Numbered from the stretch's first letter, positions 1 through 11,258 are shown. The stretch is DNA of 64,000 bases from Phymorhynchus buccinoides (GCA_017654935.2 CM065701.1:489904-553903), one strand, 5' to 3'. The notes: a model not told the origin generated them from the sequence alone. A program made the numbers and translations.

Positions 1-208
1 CTATCCAAACCAAGATGGCTTTGCCATCAGCCCTATTTGAAAACAATGTCTGACCCATAGCTACAGAAACGTTTTTGTCGTAGAAACCATTATGACACAT
101 GTTTTCTACTTAACTTGATGTCACTGAACTCATTTCTGGCATCAATTTTGCCTTTAGAGTATGCTTGAACGATAAATTAAAAAAACTATTTTGAAAGTTA
201 CAATTTAG

Positions 209-1121
209 AAGCATTTTGACCTCATTTCACGAATGGCTTAAGCAGTTGTGTGCCGCGCAGCCCCAAGCAGATTACTGGTTCAAGTCCATGGAGCTGGATC
301 TTCTCATTCTTCAGTTTGTAAAGTCATGTTGCACAGCTGACTTCTCGCTCTACATGGAGACCCTTGATTCTCTGATGCCATGGGTTTTCGCGCTGGATCA
401 TACTCGCTACGCTCGGAACTTGCCCATCCATCTCCGTGACATGGCAACACTGGAAGAACGACATCCTGCTCTGTATGTGGAGTTCCAAAGTGGTCACTTA
501 ATGGAACAGAAGTCAAGGCGAGCATTCTCGAATATTCCACGTGACCAGATGCATGAGCAGCTAATCGATTGGCTCAAGAATCATGCTGGCATCATCGAGA
601 ACCTGGATGACCCACGCACAGTTCGCTGTGAACAGGTTGTTCGCCCAGAGATGGCTCGCCTAGTCAAAGAATTTGAGGGTACAAAGGAATCAGATGAACG
701 GATGTACCATGAGCAATACCCCAAGTTCCAATCCAACGTCAAGTCTGACGTGAATGTGTTAGTGGATGCATTTGAACAGCTGGGAAACCCCTTCTTAGAA
801 GACATTGATGAGCTGCTTGACTTGGACCAGTCAGATCTTCAGATGCCTCCAGATGTGCTAGACAATGTAAGAAAAGTGAAGGAAATCGGATTGCAGCTAT
901 TCACAGCATTTCTCAACAAGCGAGTCAGTTCTCAGGAAGAGGCTTTCACTGCTCCAGTACACAAAACTAATCTAAAGTTGTTCAAGGCTTATCTCTCTGA
1001 ACCACGCCGAAAGTCGGATGTCTCTGTCATCAAGGACCAACAAGCCAAAATTACCCATAGTTTGTTGGCTGCGAATTCTGGACGCATCATCAACGACTAT
1101 GTAGTGACGACAGACCAGTGA
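209..1121 (+). CDS. N-terminal module of a FEN-like nuclease-family protein (copy A)
   Basis: This open frame of about 300 codons begins without an ATG. A T-rich stretch ending in AG at 207-208 could be a splice acceptor, so it is probably an internal exon. I recognise the pattern (SFHEW near the start, then FALDHTRYARNLPIHLRDM, later an HEQL motif and a PEMARL motif) as the front half of a large uncharacterised protein family that is multicopy in many invertebrate genomes. The function of this half is unknown to me. The frame ends at a TGA overlapping the next open frame by four bases; the two were probably one protein, with part of the linker lost. Copy A is open here, whereas copy B carries a nonsense codon. 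Confidence 0.6.
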
Positions 1122-2077
1122 CGACTGCTGTTGCGCTAGATGGTGCTGTGCTCATTCAAATGCTTCGCCCTCAAAGTACTGTGACCATCAGTGACTATTT
1201 CAGAGACGAGTTTGTGCCATACATCCTCTTCTGGTTTGAAGGAAATGACCAAATTGACATTGTCTGGGATGTTTACTCCAAGACGAGCTTGAAATCAAGA
1301 ACTCGGAAGCAAAGAGGCAGTGGAGCGCGGAGGCGAGTCACTTTCTCAACCAAAATTCCTGGCAATTGGGCTGCCTTCCTTCGTGTAAACCTGAACAAGC
1401 AGGAGTTGTTTGTGGAGATGGCCAAGAATATGAAGCTCATAACTCTTCCACAGGGCAAGCAGCTCTTCACCACAATTCTTGGTGATTGTGCAAGCTCATC
1501 AGCAGATGCTGATGTTGGTGCAGTGGCCCCCTGCACACACGAGGAAGCTGACACAAGGATTTTTCTGCATGTGGCTGCAGCAGCCTCCGCTGATCATCGT
1601 CGAGTGATTGTACGAACCATGGACAGTGATATTGTAATGCTGGGCGTCTCAACATTTGTTGCACTTGGACAGAAGATTGATGAACTCTGGATTGCGTTTG
1701 GAATGCGACGTCGATACCGGTACATTCCAGTACATGTCATTGCACGCGAACTTGGACCATCTAAAGCAATGGCACTGCCAGCGTTTCATGCATTAACTGG
1801 ATGTGATACGACCTCCGCATTCTTTGGCAAAGGCAAGAAGACAGCATGGTCAGTGTGGCAGTCTCTCCCGGAACTCACTTTGCCCCTACAGCTGCTCTCC
1901 TGCCCTAACCCCAGCGTAGAGATGGTCAGAACTCACACAACCATGCTTGAGAGATTCGTCATACAGCTCTATGGTGTCTGTGAAGACGACATCACAAGCG
2001 TGGATGCCGCCAGACTCTACCTCTTTCTACACAAAGGAAGAGACTTTGAGCACATACCCCCAAGCAGTGAGAGAGCT
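1118..2077 (+). pseudogene. FEN1/XPG-like nuclease core, interrupted by a retrotransposon (copy A)
   Basis: Continuing the same family protein, this frame has, in order, ALDGAVLIQML, PYILFWFEGNDQIDIVWDVY, RRRVTFSTKIPGNWAAFLRV, HEEADTRIFLH, MDSDIVMLGV and HALTGCDTTSAFFGKGKK. The last three blocks parallel FEN1/XPG/PIN-fold nucleases, where acidic residues lie in an EAEA-type helix, a DxD strand and a GCD/GSD loop before a helix-turn-helix with a GxGxKTA-like signature. That parallel is inference by eye. The gene reading frame is cut at about 2077 by a retrotransposon, and the open frame that runs on to 2152 is retrotransposon sequence in the wrong frame. No ATG is at the start, which fits an internal part of a longer protein. 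Confidence 0.6.
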
Positions 2078-2078
2078 T

Positions 2079-4724
2079 CGCGGTGGTGGTGTGGCTATCC
2101 TCTACAGGGAGTCACTCAAGCCTTGTATCACTTTCCCAAAGACGGTGGGTGAGTTCAAATCATTTGAACTGTGTAAAGTGCACCTCACCTATGCTGGTCA
2201 AGGTATGTCCTTTCTCTGCCTTTACTGACCTCCACCTAGTAAGGGCAACAAACTGAAAACCTCTCAGTTCATGGAAGAGTTTCCACAGCTTTTGGACTCT
2301 TGTGCACTGTCTAACTCAAACACTGCCATCCTAGGTGATTTTAATTTCCATTATGATTCTACCTCAGACTGTCATATAAAGATGTTAAAGGACTTGCTTA
2401 CTACTCACGGTATGTGTCAGTTGATCGACAAGCCCACTCACAAATCACACCACATTATTGACTGGTTGATTGTTGAGGAAGAGAACTCTGACACAATCAT
2501 TGACCTGTGTGTGACAGACCACCTAGTGTCTGATCATTTTCCCATTTCCTTTTCCCTGAACATAACAAAGCCTGGACCCAAAAAACGTACTGTTACGTCA
2601 AGAAACCTGCGCGCAGTCGACATGACAACCTTCAAAAATGATGTGGCAACACTCCAGTTTGGCGAGGAGGACCCTGTTATTGATTACAACCAGGGTCTGA
2701 AGGCAGTACTCGACAGACACGCTCCCCTTACGACTCGCTGTGTAACGGACCGGCCTTCTGCACCTTGGCTCACGTTGGAAGTGAAGCAGTCCAAGCAACA
2801 ACGTCGACAGGCAGAGCGTCAGTGGAGGAAGACACACCTGGTGGTTAATCGACAGATGTTTCAGCAACGCAGAGACGACACTAAGGACTTGATCAGTGAA
2901 GTCAGGACAGTTCACACTAGCGCTAGGGTAGAAGAATGCACAACTAGCAAGGCCTTGTTCAATTTGGTGGGTCATCTTACGGGGAAGGGTAAAGACAATA
3001 GTCTACCAAACAACATACCAGCTGATCAGTTACCTGATGCGTTCTGTGACTTTTTCACTGATAAAATTGTACAGCTCAGGGCAGAACTTGACACAGCAGG
3101 TGGAAGCCCATATTTTTCTGTCTTTACTGGAAAACCAATGCTTGATTTGACACCAGTGACAGAAGAGCAGGTTAGGGTTATTATTGTTAATACACCAAAA
3201 AAATCCTGCAGCCTTGACCCCATCCCAGCAGATATCATGTATCAGTGTCTTGATGAGTTAATACCTGTTATCACCACCATTGTCAATGACTCCTTGAGTA
3301 CTGGTACTGTACCCTCTTCTTTCAAAAATGCTATTGTGACACCTCTATTGAAAAAGTCCAATCTCGATCCAAACGTAATGAAGAATTACAGGCCTGTGTC
3401 AAATTTGCCTTTTATTTCTAAAATCTTGGAGAAGGTTGTTCTGTGTCAACTGCTCAATCATTTGAGTCAGTCTGACTTGCTTGAGCCTTTCCAGTCTGCC
3501 TACAAGGCAAATCATTCCACAGAGACAGCTTTACTCCGTGTTGTCAATGATCTGCTCTCTGCTTGTGACAATGGTAATATATCTTTGCTATCCCTACTTG
3601 ATCTGTCGGCCGCGTTTGATACGCTTGACCATAACATATTGCTTAAGAGACTACAAGTCTCTTTTGGATTGTCAGGTTATGTTCTTAAATGGTTCACATC
3701 TTACTTGAGTGACCGATTCCAGTCTGTTGTTGTACTCAATCAAGTTTCAAAATCTGTTTCTCTAAAGTATGGAGTACCTCAGGGTTCCGTGGTAGGACCT
3801 GTGCTATTTACAATGTACATTCAACCTCTCAGTCAGTGGATCAGGCAGTTTGATGTTATGCATCACATGTTCGCTGACGATGCACAGCTGCATCAGTCAG
3901 CACAACCCTGTCAGTTTCCCCAGCTTGTTGTCACTCTTCAGCAGACAATAGAATCTGTCAAACAATGGATGACTGTGAACAAGCTGAAAATGAATGATGG
4001 GAAGACCGAGGTCATCCCAGTTGGAACGTCCAGGCAGCTCAAAGCAGTCTCCAACAGTAGTTCTCTTGTTGTGTCTGGTGAAGAAATCTGTTTTGCCGAG
4101 TCCGTTAGGAATCTTGGGGTACATTTGGATCATGTACTCTCAATGGAGAATCATATAAAGCTACTGTGCAGGACCATCTATCTTGAGCTCAGCAGAATCG
4201 GTCATATCCGTCCTTTTCATACCATTGATGCGGCCAAAAAGCTCATGTCAGCATTTGTTTTGTCCAGACTGGACTATTGCAATTCTTTGTTTTTTGGTCT
4301 CCCAAACACGCTTCTCGACAAACTGCAGAGAGCTCAGAATCATGCTGCACGCATAGTCCTCAGAAAACGCAAATTCGACCATGCAAAGCCTCTTTTGAGG
4401 GAGCTGCACTGGCTTCCCGTTTGAGCCCGTATCGAATACAAAATTGCCACCCTCTGTTTTCGATGCCTCCACGATCTTGCTCCCTCCTATCTTTCAGACT
4501 TAGTTGTGCCATACACACCATCGAGATCTCTCCGTTCCTCAGACGCTGGTCATTTGGCCATCCCGCGAGTTCGCCTGGAGACATATGGCAAGCGTTCTTT
4601 TTCCTTTGCTGGCCCTACTGTTTTTAATTCGTTACCTTTAGCCCTTCGTAATGCACAAACGTTTAACGCTTTTAAATCAGGCATGAAGACCTTCTTATTC
4701 CATACCTATTTTAACCATGATTAA
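2079..4724 (+). pseudogene. Endonuclease/reverse transcriptase ORF of L2/CR1-type LINE (A1)
   Basis: One reading frame runs from 2079 to 4724 with two in-frame TGA stops, at about 2226 (between LCLY and PPP) and at 4422 (between LHWLPV and ARIEY). Both sit where relatives usually have arginine, so CGA-to-TGA deamination is the likely cause. It carries the endonuclease C-terminal half (ILGDFNFHY, then VSDHFPISF) and a full RT: NYRPVSNLPFISKILEK, QSAYKANHSTETALL, LLDLSAAFDTLDH, YGVPQGSVVGPVLF, MFADDAQLHQ. The carboxy part has RLDYCNSLFFGLP and the terminal ARIEYKIATLC region. The catalytic FADD motif is intact. The protein is not expected to be made full length. Clade assignment (L2 versus CR1) is by motif only. 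Confidence 0.88.
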
Positions 4725-5169
4725 TCTGACGTGTATCAACCGTCAACCTGCTGATATGTCTTATCCCAAACGGTGTGTGTGTGATTGCGTGTGTGTAGGT
4801 GAGTTCCCTGCATGCGTGTGTGTGTGTGTGAGTGAGAAGGCGCGAGAGAGAGTGGAGGGGGTGTTTTGTTGTTGTTGTTTTTTTAGGGGGGGAGACAGCG
4901 CGGGGTGAGGGAGGGGGGAGGGGAAGGGGGTGGAGAGAGAGTGGAGGGGCTGGGGGTATATGTTCCCTGCATGTATTAATTTTAATGTTTTCTAATGATA
5001 TCTTGTTCTTACGATGTCAAAGATATTTTTTATGTTTTAATCTTGTATGTCTCATTTCTCTTCTTTCTTAAACCTGTTGGTTTTTATCTTTGTAATGGCG
5101 CCTGGAGCCTCGCGAGGGACAGGCGTCACTTTTTAAAATGAATTAAATTATTATTATTATTATTATGCT
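4725..5169 (+). other. LINE 3' UTR with TG tract, stem-loop and ATT tail (A1)
   Basis: After the last stop comes a TG/GA-rich low-complexity stretch (about 4772-4960), then AT-rich sequence, then a hairpin with an 8-bp stem (5098-5105 with 5120-5127, one G-U pair) and finally several ATT repeats to 5166. A 3' stem-loop followed by short tandem repeats is the usual tail of L2/CR1-type LINEs and is where the RT recognises its template. Confidence 0.7.
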
Positions 5170-5481
5170 CTGCATCAACACTTCCTCAGAGTAGCCTATC
5201 AGAGTGGACACGTGTGGGGAAATACGCTCAACAAAGCTCCAGCCCCAGTCTCTCCAACGGAATGGGGATGGCAACAAGAATCTCCCGACTCAGCGCCAAC
5301 CCCAGTCTACATCACAATTCCCATCATTTCGAGGAACTTACCAGAGCTTGTCAGTTGCCAGTGTAAGAGAGACTGTAAGGCTCCTTGCATGTGCTGTATG
5401 CATGGGCAGCCCTGTATGATTCTCTGTACATGTATGTGCTCCCACAATGGCAACAGGAGTGAGGTACAGACAGATGGATAA
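5170..5481 (+). pseudogene. Cys-rich C-terminal end of the FEN-like nuclease gene (copy A)
   Basis: Immediately after the retrotransposon tail the nuclease-family frame resumes: LHQHFLRVAYQSGHVWG, then PTEWGWQQ, then a Cys-rich tail with CQCKRDCKAPCMCCMHGQPC followed by CTCMC. Relatives end in the same way, with repeated CxC / CxxxC motifs suggesting a small metal-binding or nucleic-acid-binding tail. The stop is at 5479-5481. It is separated from the rest of its gene by about 3.1 kb of inserted LINE, so a functional protein would require splicing out the LINE, for which I see no evidence. Confidence 0.65.
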
Positions 5482-8270
5482 TCCGATTAGCTCCAAAAAG
5501 AACAAACTTTTAAGGGATACCATGAATGTGTTTAATGTTCAATGTTAATAGACACTTGAAGTTACATTTCACAAGAAAGATTTGCATTGACTAAAATTTG
5601 TGCGTTCATTCCTGCCTCTAACTCGTGTATTAATAAATTGTACGAACATTTCAAATTTGACCTTTTAAAAACATCCCAAATGCAAAATTGACCTCACAAT
5701 ACCTAGAAAACATGTATTGCATAAGTTTCCATGACAAAACGTTTCTGGACTATGTGTCGACCACGTTATCTAATATGGCCAATTTAGTAATAACTGTTTT
5801 AAGTGCGTGAGAATGTGTAAACTAATTGTGTGAAAGTGTAAACCGCTTTCCCTGATCAAATTTTATCATAAAATTAAATGGCATGGCGTGAATGTGTAAA
5901 CCAGAGTTGTGTTGATGCATTACAACATTACATTGAGTGGGTAGTAGGGATGATATTGGGTTAAGTAGTCGTTTCCCTTATGTCCTAGATTGATTTTGAG
6001 GAAGGGGAGGGGGTTATATGAAATAGTGTGTGTTAAGGTAATAAAAACTTCATGTTGTATTTGTTTGTTGGCTGTGCTTGGATTAAGTCCAACCAAGTAT
6101 CAGTCTGCCCCGTTAGTTTACATGCACCTAAATAGTTAGCTAGGTTTTCACACTTACACATTTTAAAATTATAAACCTTTTTCGCGTGTTTTTTGAATAT
6201 TTTGTGCGATATTGATAAGGTGACTCCATTCTTCAGTCGCCTACTCGAGCAACGTGGATTTGAATAAGATTTTTCTTATACAAATTTTCCTAATTTTTGT
6301 CGTTGTTCCCGCAGAATAGTTAGGGATTAAATTACTAATAAAATTTAAATTTAGAGTAGGTTTTCGCATAAATTTGTTAATGTTAAGGGTTTGTTAATTT
6401 AAGCATTTGGTTAATTTATTAGCTTGTGCTTTGTATATGGCAGAGTTTATAGATAATTTAAGTTGTTATGTGTTGATATGATTATTTAAAGCAAAGTAAG
6501 GGTGTTTGGTGTTTTTTTGTTAGTGTTTTTTTGTAGGGATAAAAGGGGCGAAAGAAATTTCTTGGTGTAAATTTGCTTTGTTCTCCGAATCATGTGTATT
6601 TAATGCTACTGCTTGAATTATTTGCTTTTGACAAGATTAAGGTTAGGTGGTTTGATAATTGGTTTCCTTTTTAAATTTCTAGTGACTTAAGTTTAATTTG
6701 AGCGTACATTTTTGAATATTTGGCTTACAGTTAAATGTTTGAGTGTGTTTCTATTTTGAGTACTTGCCTTTGGCGTGGTTATGGAAGGGATTATTTAGAA
6801 TAGGAATTCTAGTCTTTTGGGGGTAAAAGGAAGGTGGTATGAACAAAGGGAAATAATAATTTGATAAGGATGGTTGGAGCAAGGCGTCAAGCTATAACCT
6901 AGTGTTCGTGGGAGGCTGCTGCATTAAATTGAAATGTTAATTTTAATGTGAGTTTTTATTTAAGATTTGAAGAACAAACTTTATGCGAGTATGAGCTAGT
7001 TTATACACTAGTTCAAGTATGCTAGGATTGAAGTTTTATTCGTTAAGGAATGGAGGACAACAGGGTGATGGTATTTTGTTTTGTTTCTTAGGCCCGCGGG
7101 TTTGGGGCTATACGCCTTGAGGGTCGCACACCTGGGCCGAGACTACAGTGATGCAGGGGAGAGGAATGGCCTTCCCAGCGGTTGTGTGGTTGTGTGCGTA
7201 AATGAGAAACAAACGGCGTGTGCTTGATTTAAGAAGAAAAGCAACGAGAACAGAAGAAAGCTGTGAACCTTGGATTGGATTATCAACTCACCTGGACGTT
7301 GGGACAGCAAGACTCTTTTTTGGACACTCTAACATTCCGGACATTGTCGAAGAATGTTGTAATTGTGGTTTACATGTTGACAATGAAAATTTAAAGAAAT
7401 GGGGTTGGATAGTATTTTGCTTGGGTTTTAATAACCTTACCTAAAGGTTTATTCGTTTTGGTGGCTACTTAATAGTTTGGGTTAGTGGTTGCTGAGATAT
7501 TTAGGCGTTTTTTGAGCGAAATTGTTTGGTTGAGTTTGATCAACGGTTTCGGATTATCTGTATAGTCAGTTAAACGCTGTCAGTCGGCGGGGGGTTGAGG
7601 CGTGACAGTCTTGGTGCAGGTCATAAGACTTGATGGCCACTGGTTATGCTGTCTGCTCATGACTCACTCCTTCACCGTCGTGACGGGTTGAACCTAGCTT
7701 AAGTTTTGTAGTGATGGCTGGCTTGGGTGGGGCAGGCGAGTAATCCTGTAGCGGATGTAGTGCCGGGCAGTGCACTTCCGTACACGTGGGCTCGTAGTCA
7801 CACCTGAACCATCACGTCGCGTTTATTTTTGTTAAGGTCGTGAGAGTGTGGGTTTCTTGGGAAAGGTGAGGGGAGGTTATTGTTTTTTTGGGGGGGAGAT
7901 TGTGAATGTGTGTGGGAAAGGGGGGGGGGGGGGGTTGGTTCCTTATTTTGAGAGTTTGTGCATGATTGGTTGACTGACGTTTGAGCGGGGTTTGTTTCTT
8001 CTTTTAAGATTGTTTGTTGATTCTGAAGCTGGTTGCAGTTTGAGAGGGTAGGGATCGAGTTTATTATTTGCTTATTGATTCTTGTTGGTTTGTTATTAAT
8101 AGTATGTTATGTGTTTTACCGCCGTTTTACTCGTGTATGTATGAATAAACTGCTTCTTTCTTGTGTACAATTTACAACTCTGTGTCTGTGTTGTTTGGGT
8201 GTTTAGTTAGTGAGGGTTTTATTTATTTTAATTTGCTCAGGACCCCTCTGGTCGTGACAGATCTACATTC
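5482..8270. other. AT-rich non-coding stretch, possible LTR-like end
   Basis: About 2.8 kb with no recognisable protein. It is kept almost unchanged in copy B. Features seen: a purine run at about 5998-6014; a short ATG frame at 7202-7444 (80 codons, one substitution in copy B, no recognisable family); the octamer CGTGACAG at 7601-7608 and again at 8256-8263; G runs at 7893-7935; and an AATAAA at 8144-8149 followed by T/G-rich sequence. The end around 8260 resembles the 3' end of an LTR or a transcript end, but no second LTR, primer site or gag/pol is present, so I do not call an LTR element. Confidence 0.35.
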
Positions 8271-8320
8271 AAAATAAAGGGGGAGCTTACTATCTCGAAT
8301 AGTGTACAGTACACCCCGCT

Positions 8321-8403
8321 TATAGTAAAGTGCAGGGGAGCAAGGCTTTTCCTTTACTATAACAGGTTTTTCTTATAAACGATGTTCGGATATAGTAAAG
8401 TTT
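8321..8403. repeat. Short inverted repeat TATAGTAAAG
   Basis: TATAGTAAAG at 8321-8330 is matched by its reverse complement at 8352-8361, and the motif recurs in direct orientation near 8391. This makes a 10-bp stem with a 21-base loop, of the kind found at ends of non-autonomous DNA transposons. Copy B has the same structure near 29518-29600. No transposase is nearby. Confidence 0.5.
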
Positions 8404-8635
8404 TGATGATATTTTTTATCTTATCCGATGTTGTTTTTCAAAGTCAAAGCTAACGTAAAAAACTAAATATAAACCCATCCTAAGGTTTGAGGTCCAGAAA
8501 GGTGATTGGGGATATACATGGTATATTTCCCTGTGCACAAAACAAAACTAGCTGTAAAAGCATATAGTGTACAACCTCTAACTTCCAGAATCACCTTTGA
8601 ATCTATTCATGCATTGCACACGCACGTGCATGCGC

Positions 8636-8636
8636 G

Positions 8637-8677
<41 letters not shown>
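8636..8677. repeat. CA microsatellite
   Basis: A run of CA dinucleotides preceded by mixed CG/CA steps. A second CA tract lies at 8850-8884. Confidence 0.9.
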
Positions 8678-8681
<4 letters not shown>

Positions 8682-8703
8682 CGTGACCGAACAGTTTGCC
8701 TGC

Positions 8704-8795
8704 AGACATTTCGCCTATGGACACTTTGCCTACAGACATTATGCCTATGGTCACCATGCTCACCGGACATTTTGCCTACTGGACATTATGCCTAT
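8704..8795 (+). repeat. Degenerate 15-bp tandem repeat
   Basis: About six units of the form GACATTNTGCCTATG occur head to tail at 8704-8795, diverged from each other but keeping the 15-bp period. The same array is in copy B at about 29910-30001. The period is a multiple of three and the frame is open, but there is no gene context. Confidence 0.7.
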
Positions 8796-8904
8796 ATTGT
8801 CTGAATCACTTTTAGTGGAAGGACGTTAAACTGAAGAACAACAACACACACACACACACATGCACACACACATGCACACACACAGGATCTAAATAACTGC
8901 TCTC

Positions 8905-11103
8905 GTGTGTTGCCTTCCTATCGAAAGGCAAAAGAAAGGTATGCGCTGTGTCACTTCCAGAAATCTGAAAAAAATTAATCTTGAAGAATTCAGGTCAGAC
9001 GTCTGTACTGTTGTGAATGCTGGAGAAGAGGCAGACCCCTCGTCCGTGGTGGAGGTCTACAACGATGGCTTGAGAAAGGTCCTGGACAGCCACGCTCCAC
9101 TTGTCACTCGCACCATCACTGACTGACCCACGGCGCCATGGATGACCACAGAAATAAAAAACGCAAAACGCAAGGAGCGCCAAGTCGAGCACTGCTGGAG
9201 GAAAACCAAGTCATGCGTGCAGCGCGAGATCTATCAGAAAGAGCGTGACATTGTAAACAATCTTCAGGTTCAGGCTCAAACAGCTCATTTTGACTCTTTG
9301 ATCAGTGAATGTTCTTCCAGCAAACAACTGCATGCCATCGCAGATAGACTCATGGGGCATTCTAAAGCACCCATTATTCCGACTAACATTCCACTCTTTG
9401 ACTTGCCTGATGTTTTCTGTAACTATTTCCTTGAGAAAATAGAGAACATTCGTAAAGATTCTGATTTGTCAAAACAAGACGTTGATTCCAGTACATTTTG
9501 TGGTGAGAGTCTGACACATTTTGAGCCAGTTTCACAAGAAGCTGTCTGAACCATTATCATGAGTTCCCCCTCAAAAACATGTGCCCTTGACCCTATCCCC
9601 ACTGATTTACTAAGATACTGTATCGATGACCTGCTGCCACTGATCACATGCATTATCAATGCATCGTTGTCTTCTGGTAAAGTTCATGACTCATTGAAAC
9701 AAGCCTATGTTATCCCACTGTTGAAAAAAACAAACGTGGATCCAAACAGTCTGAACAATTATCGGCCAGTCTCCAACCTCCCTTTTATTTCTAAGATCCT
9801 TGAAAAAGCTGTTCTCACACAACTCCAAAAACACCTCTGAGAATAATCTGTTAGAAATCCACCAGTCAGCTTACAGAGCAAACCATAGCACATAAACAGC
9901 CCTTCTCTCTGTCACTGACAATCTCCTCACTAACCTGGATGACAGACTAGTGTCAATAACAGCCTTTCTAGACCTAACAGCTGCGTTCGACACTCTTGAT
10001 CATGAAATACTGATACAGCGGCACTCTGCAGTCTATGGCATTGGCTCAACTGCTCTCGAGTGGTTCAGATCCTATCTGTCAAACCGTAAACATTCTGTCT
10101 CTGTTGCTGGCAATACTTCAAAGCTTGCTGATCTTTCATGTGGTGTGCCTCAGGGGTCTGTCTTAGGCCCCATTCTTTTCACCCTCTACACTCAGCCACT
10201 TTCTTCTATCATCGAGGACCACAACCTGGCGTTTGAAAAATTTGCCGATGATACCGAGATACAGACAGGTGCTCCTCCTACAGACTTTCCTCTTATCTCT
10301 CAGAACATAACTTCTTGTATTGCTGATGTAAAAACCTAGATGAGTGAAAACAATTTAAAACTCAATGAAGATAAAACAGAACTCTTGGCTACTGCTGACT
10401 CTCCGATTAAAACAAGTAAAGAAAGAACCACTGTTCCTAGGCTCTAGTTCTGTCTCATTTCAGACCTCTGTCAAGTATCTCGGTGTACGTCTTGATGAAA
10501 CTCTGTCCATGGACTCTCAAATATCTTCTCTCTGTCGCACTTCCAACTTTCACTTGCGGCGGATTGCTGCAATCAGACCATATCTCTCAGAAGAAAGCAC
10601 AGCACACCTTGTTCGCTCACTGATTCTCTCTAGATTAGACTACTGTAACAGCATTCTTGCTGGTCTTCCTTCTTCATCTGTCTCTAGAATACAAAAAGTG
10701 CAAAACAATGCTGCTAGGCTCGTACTGCGAAAGAAAAAACGCGACCACATTACGCCTCTTCTCAAACAGCTACACTGGCTTCCTTCCTATCGCTGCACGT
10801 ATCGAGTACAAGATGGCCAACGTAGCTTTCAAATTTCACGACGATTCTCTCCCTGCTTATCTTTCAAGTACGCTCTTACCATATGTACCCTCTCGGTCTC
10901 TTCGCTCTAGCAGTCAAAACTTCCTAAAGATCCCAAACTACAATCTACAATCAGCTGGGCAGAGAGCCTTTCGCTTCCAGTGCGCAAAGGTGTGGAATAG
11001 TCTGCCCGACAGTCTTCGCAACAGCACATCTATCCCCACTTTCAAGAAGAACCTGAAAACCTATCTCTTCAGAAAATCCTACTGCACTTCTTTTGTTGAG
11101 TGA
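8905..11103 (+). pseudogene. Broken LINE reverse transcriptase (A2)
   Basis: The RT is recognisable in pieces: 8905-9126, 9142-9549, 9559-9840, 9950-10339, 10365-10910 and 10657-11103. Landmarks are CALDPIPTDLL, NYRPVSNLPFISKILEK, FLDLTAAFDTLDHEIL, CGVPQGSVLGPILF and KFADDTEIQ, then SRLDYCNSILAGLP and LKQLHWLP. Stops at about 9124 (TGA), 9547 (TGA) and 9893 (TAA) are shared with copy B. A frameshift near 9838, where copy A has CTCTGAG and copy B has CTCTCTGAG, is private to copy A. Not functional. Confidence 0.85.
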
Positions 11104-11225
11104 TTCTCCTTTCTCCTCATTCTCCCCTCATTCTTCCCTCTAATGAAGGGCGACGTGTTGGAGCGAAGTAGAGAGATGGTGCCTTGGCCTTGATGCGTAC
11201 ACTATGTTTGAGATAGAGAACTCCA

Positions 11226-11228
<3 letters not shown>

Positions 11229-11258
<30 letters not shown>

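Larger units (their letters stand above)
2078..5169 (+). mobile_element. L2/CR1-group non-LTR retrotransposon inserted in the nuclease gene (A1)
   Basis: A 5'-truncated LINE running from the middle of its endonuclease domain through reverse transcriptase to a 3' UTR with a stem-loop and an ATT tail. The nuclease gene stops matching its family at 2077 and resumes at about 5170 in frame (SERA, then LHQHFLRVAYQSGH), which fixes both edges within a few bases. A 3-bp GCT is present at both junctions (2075-2077, 5167-5169), either a very short target duplication or microhomology. The same insertion with the same edges is in copy B, so it predates the duplication. Confidence 0.85.

Noticed and set aside
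2079..4724. Recoding of TGA as an amino acid in the LINE
   Set aside because: Both TGA codons fall at arginine positions explained by CGA deamination, and other genes here use TGA as a normal stop.
5482..8270. Full LTR retrotransposon
   Set aside because: No gag or pol, no primer-binding site and no second LTR. Only isolated LTR-like features.
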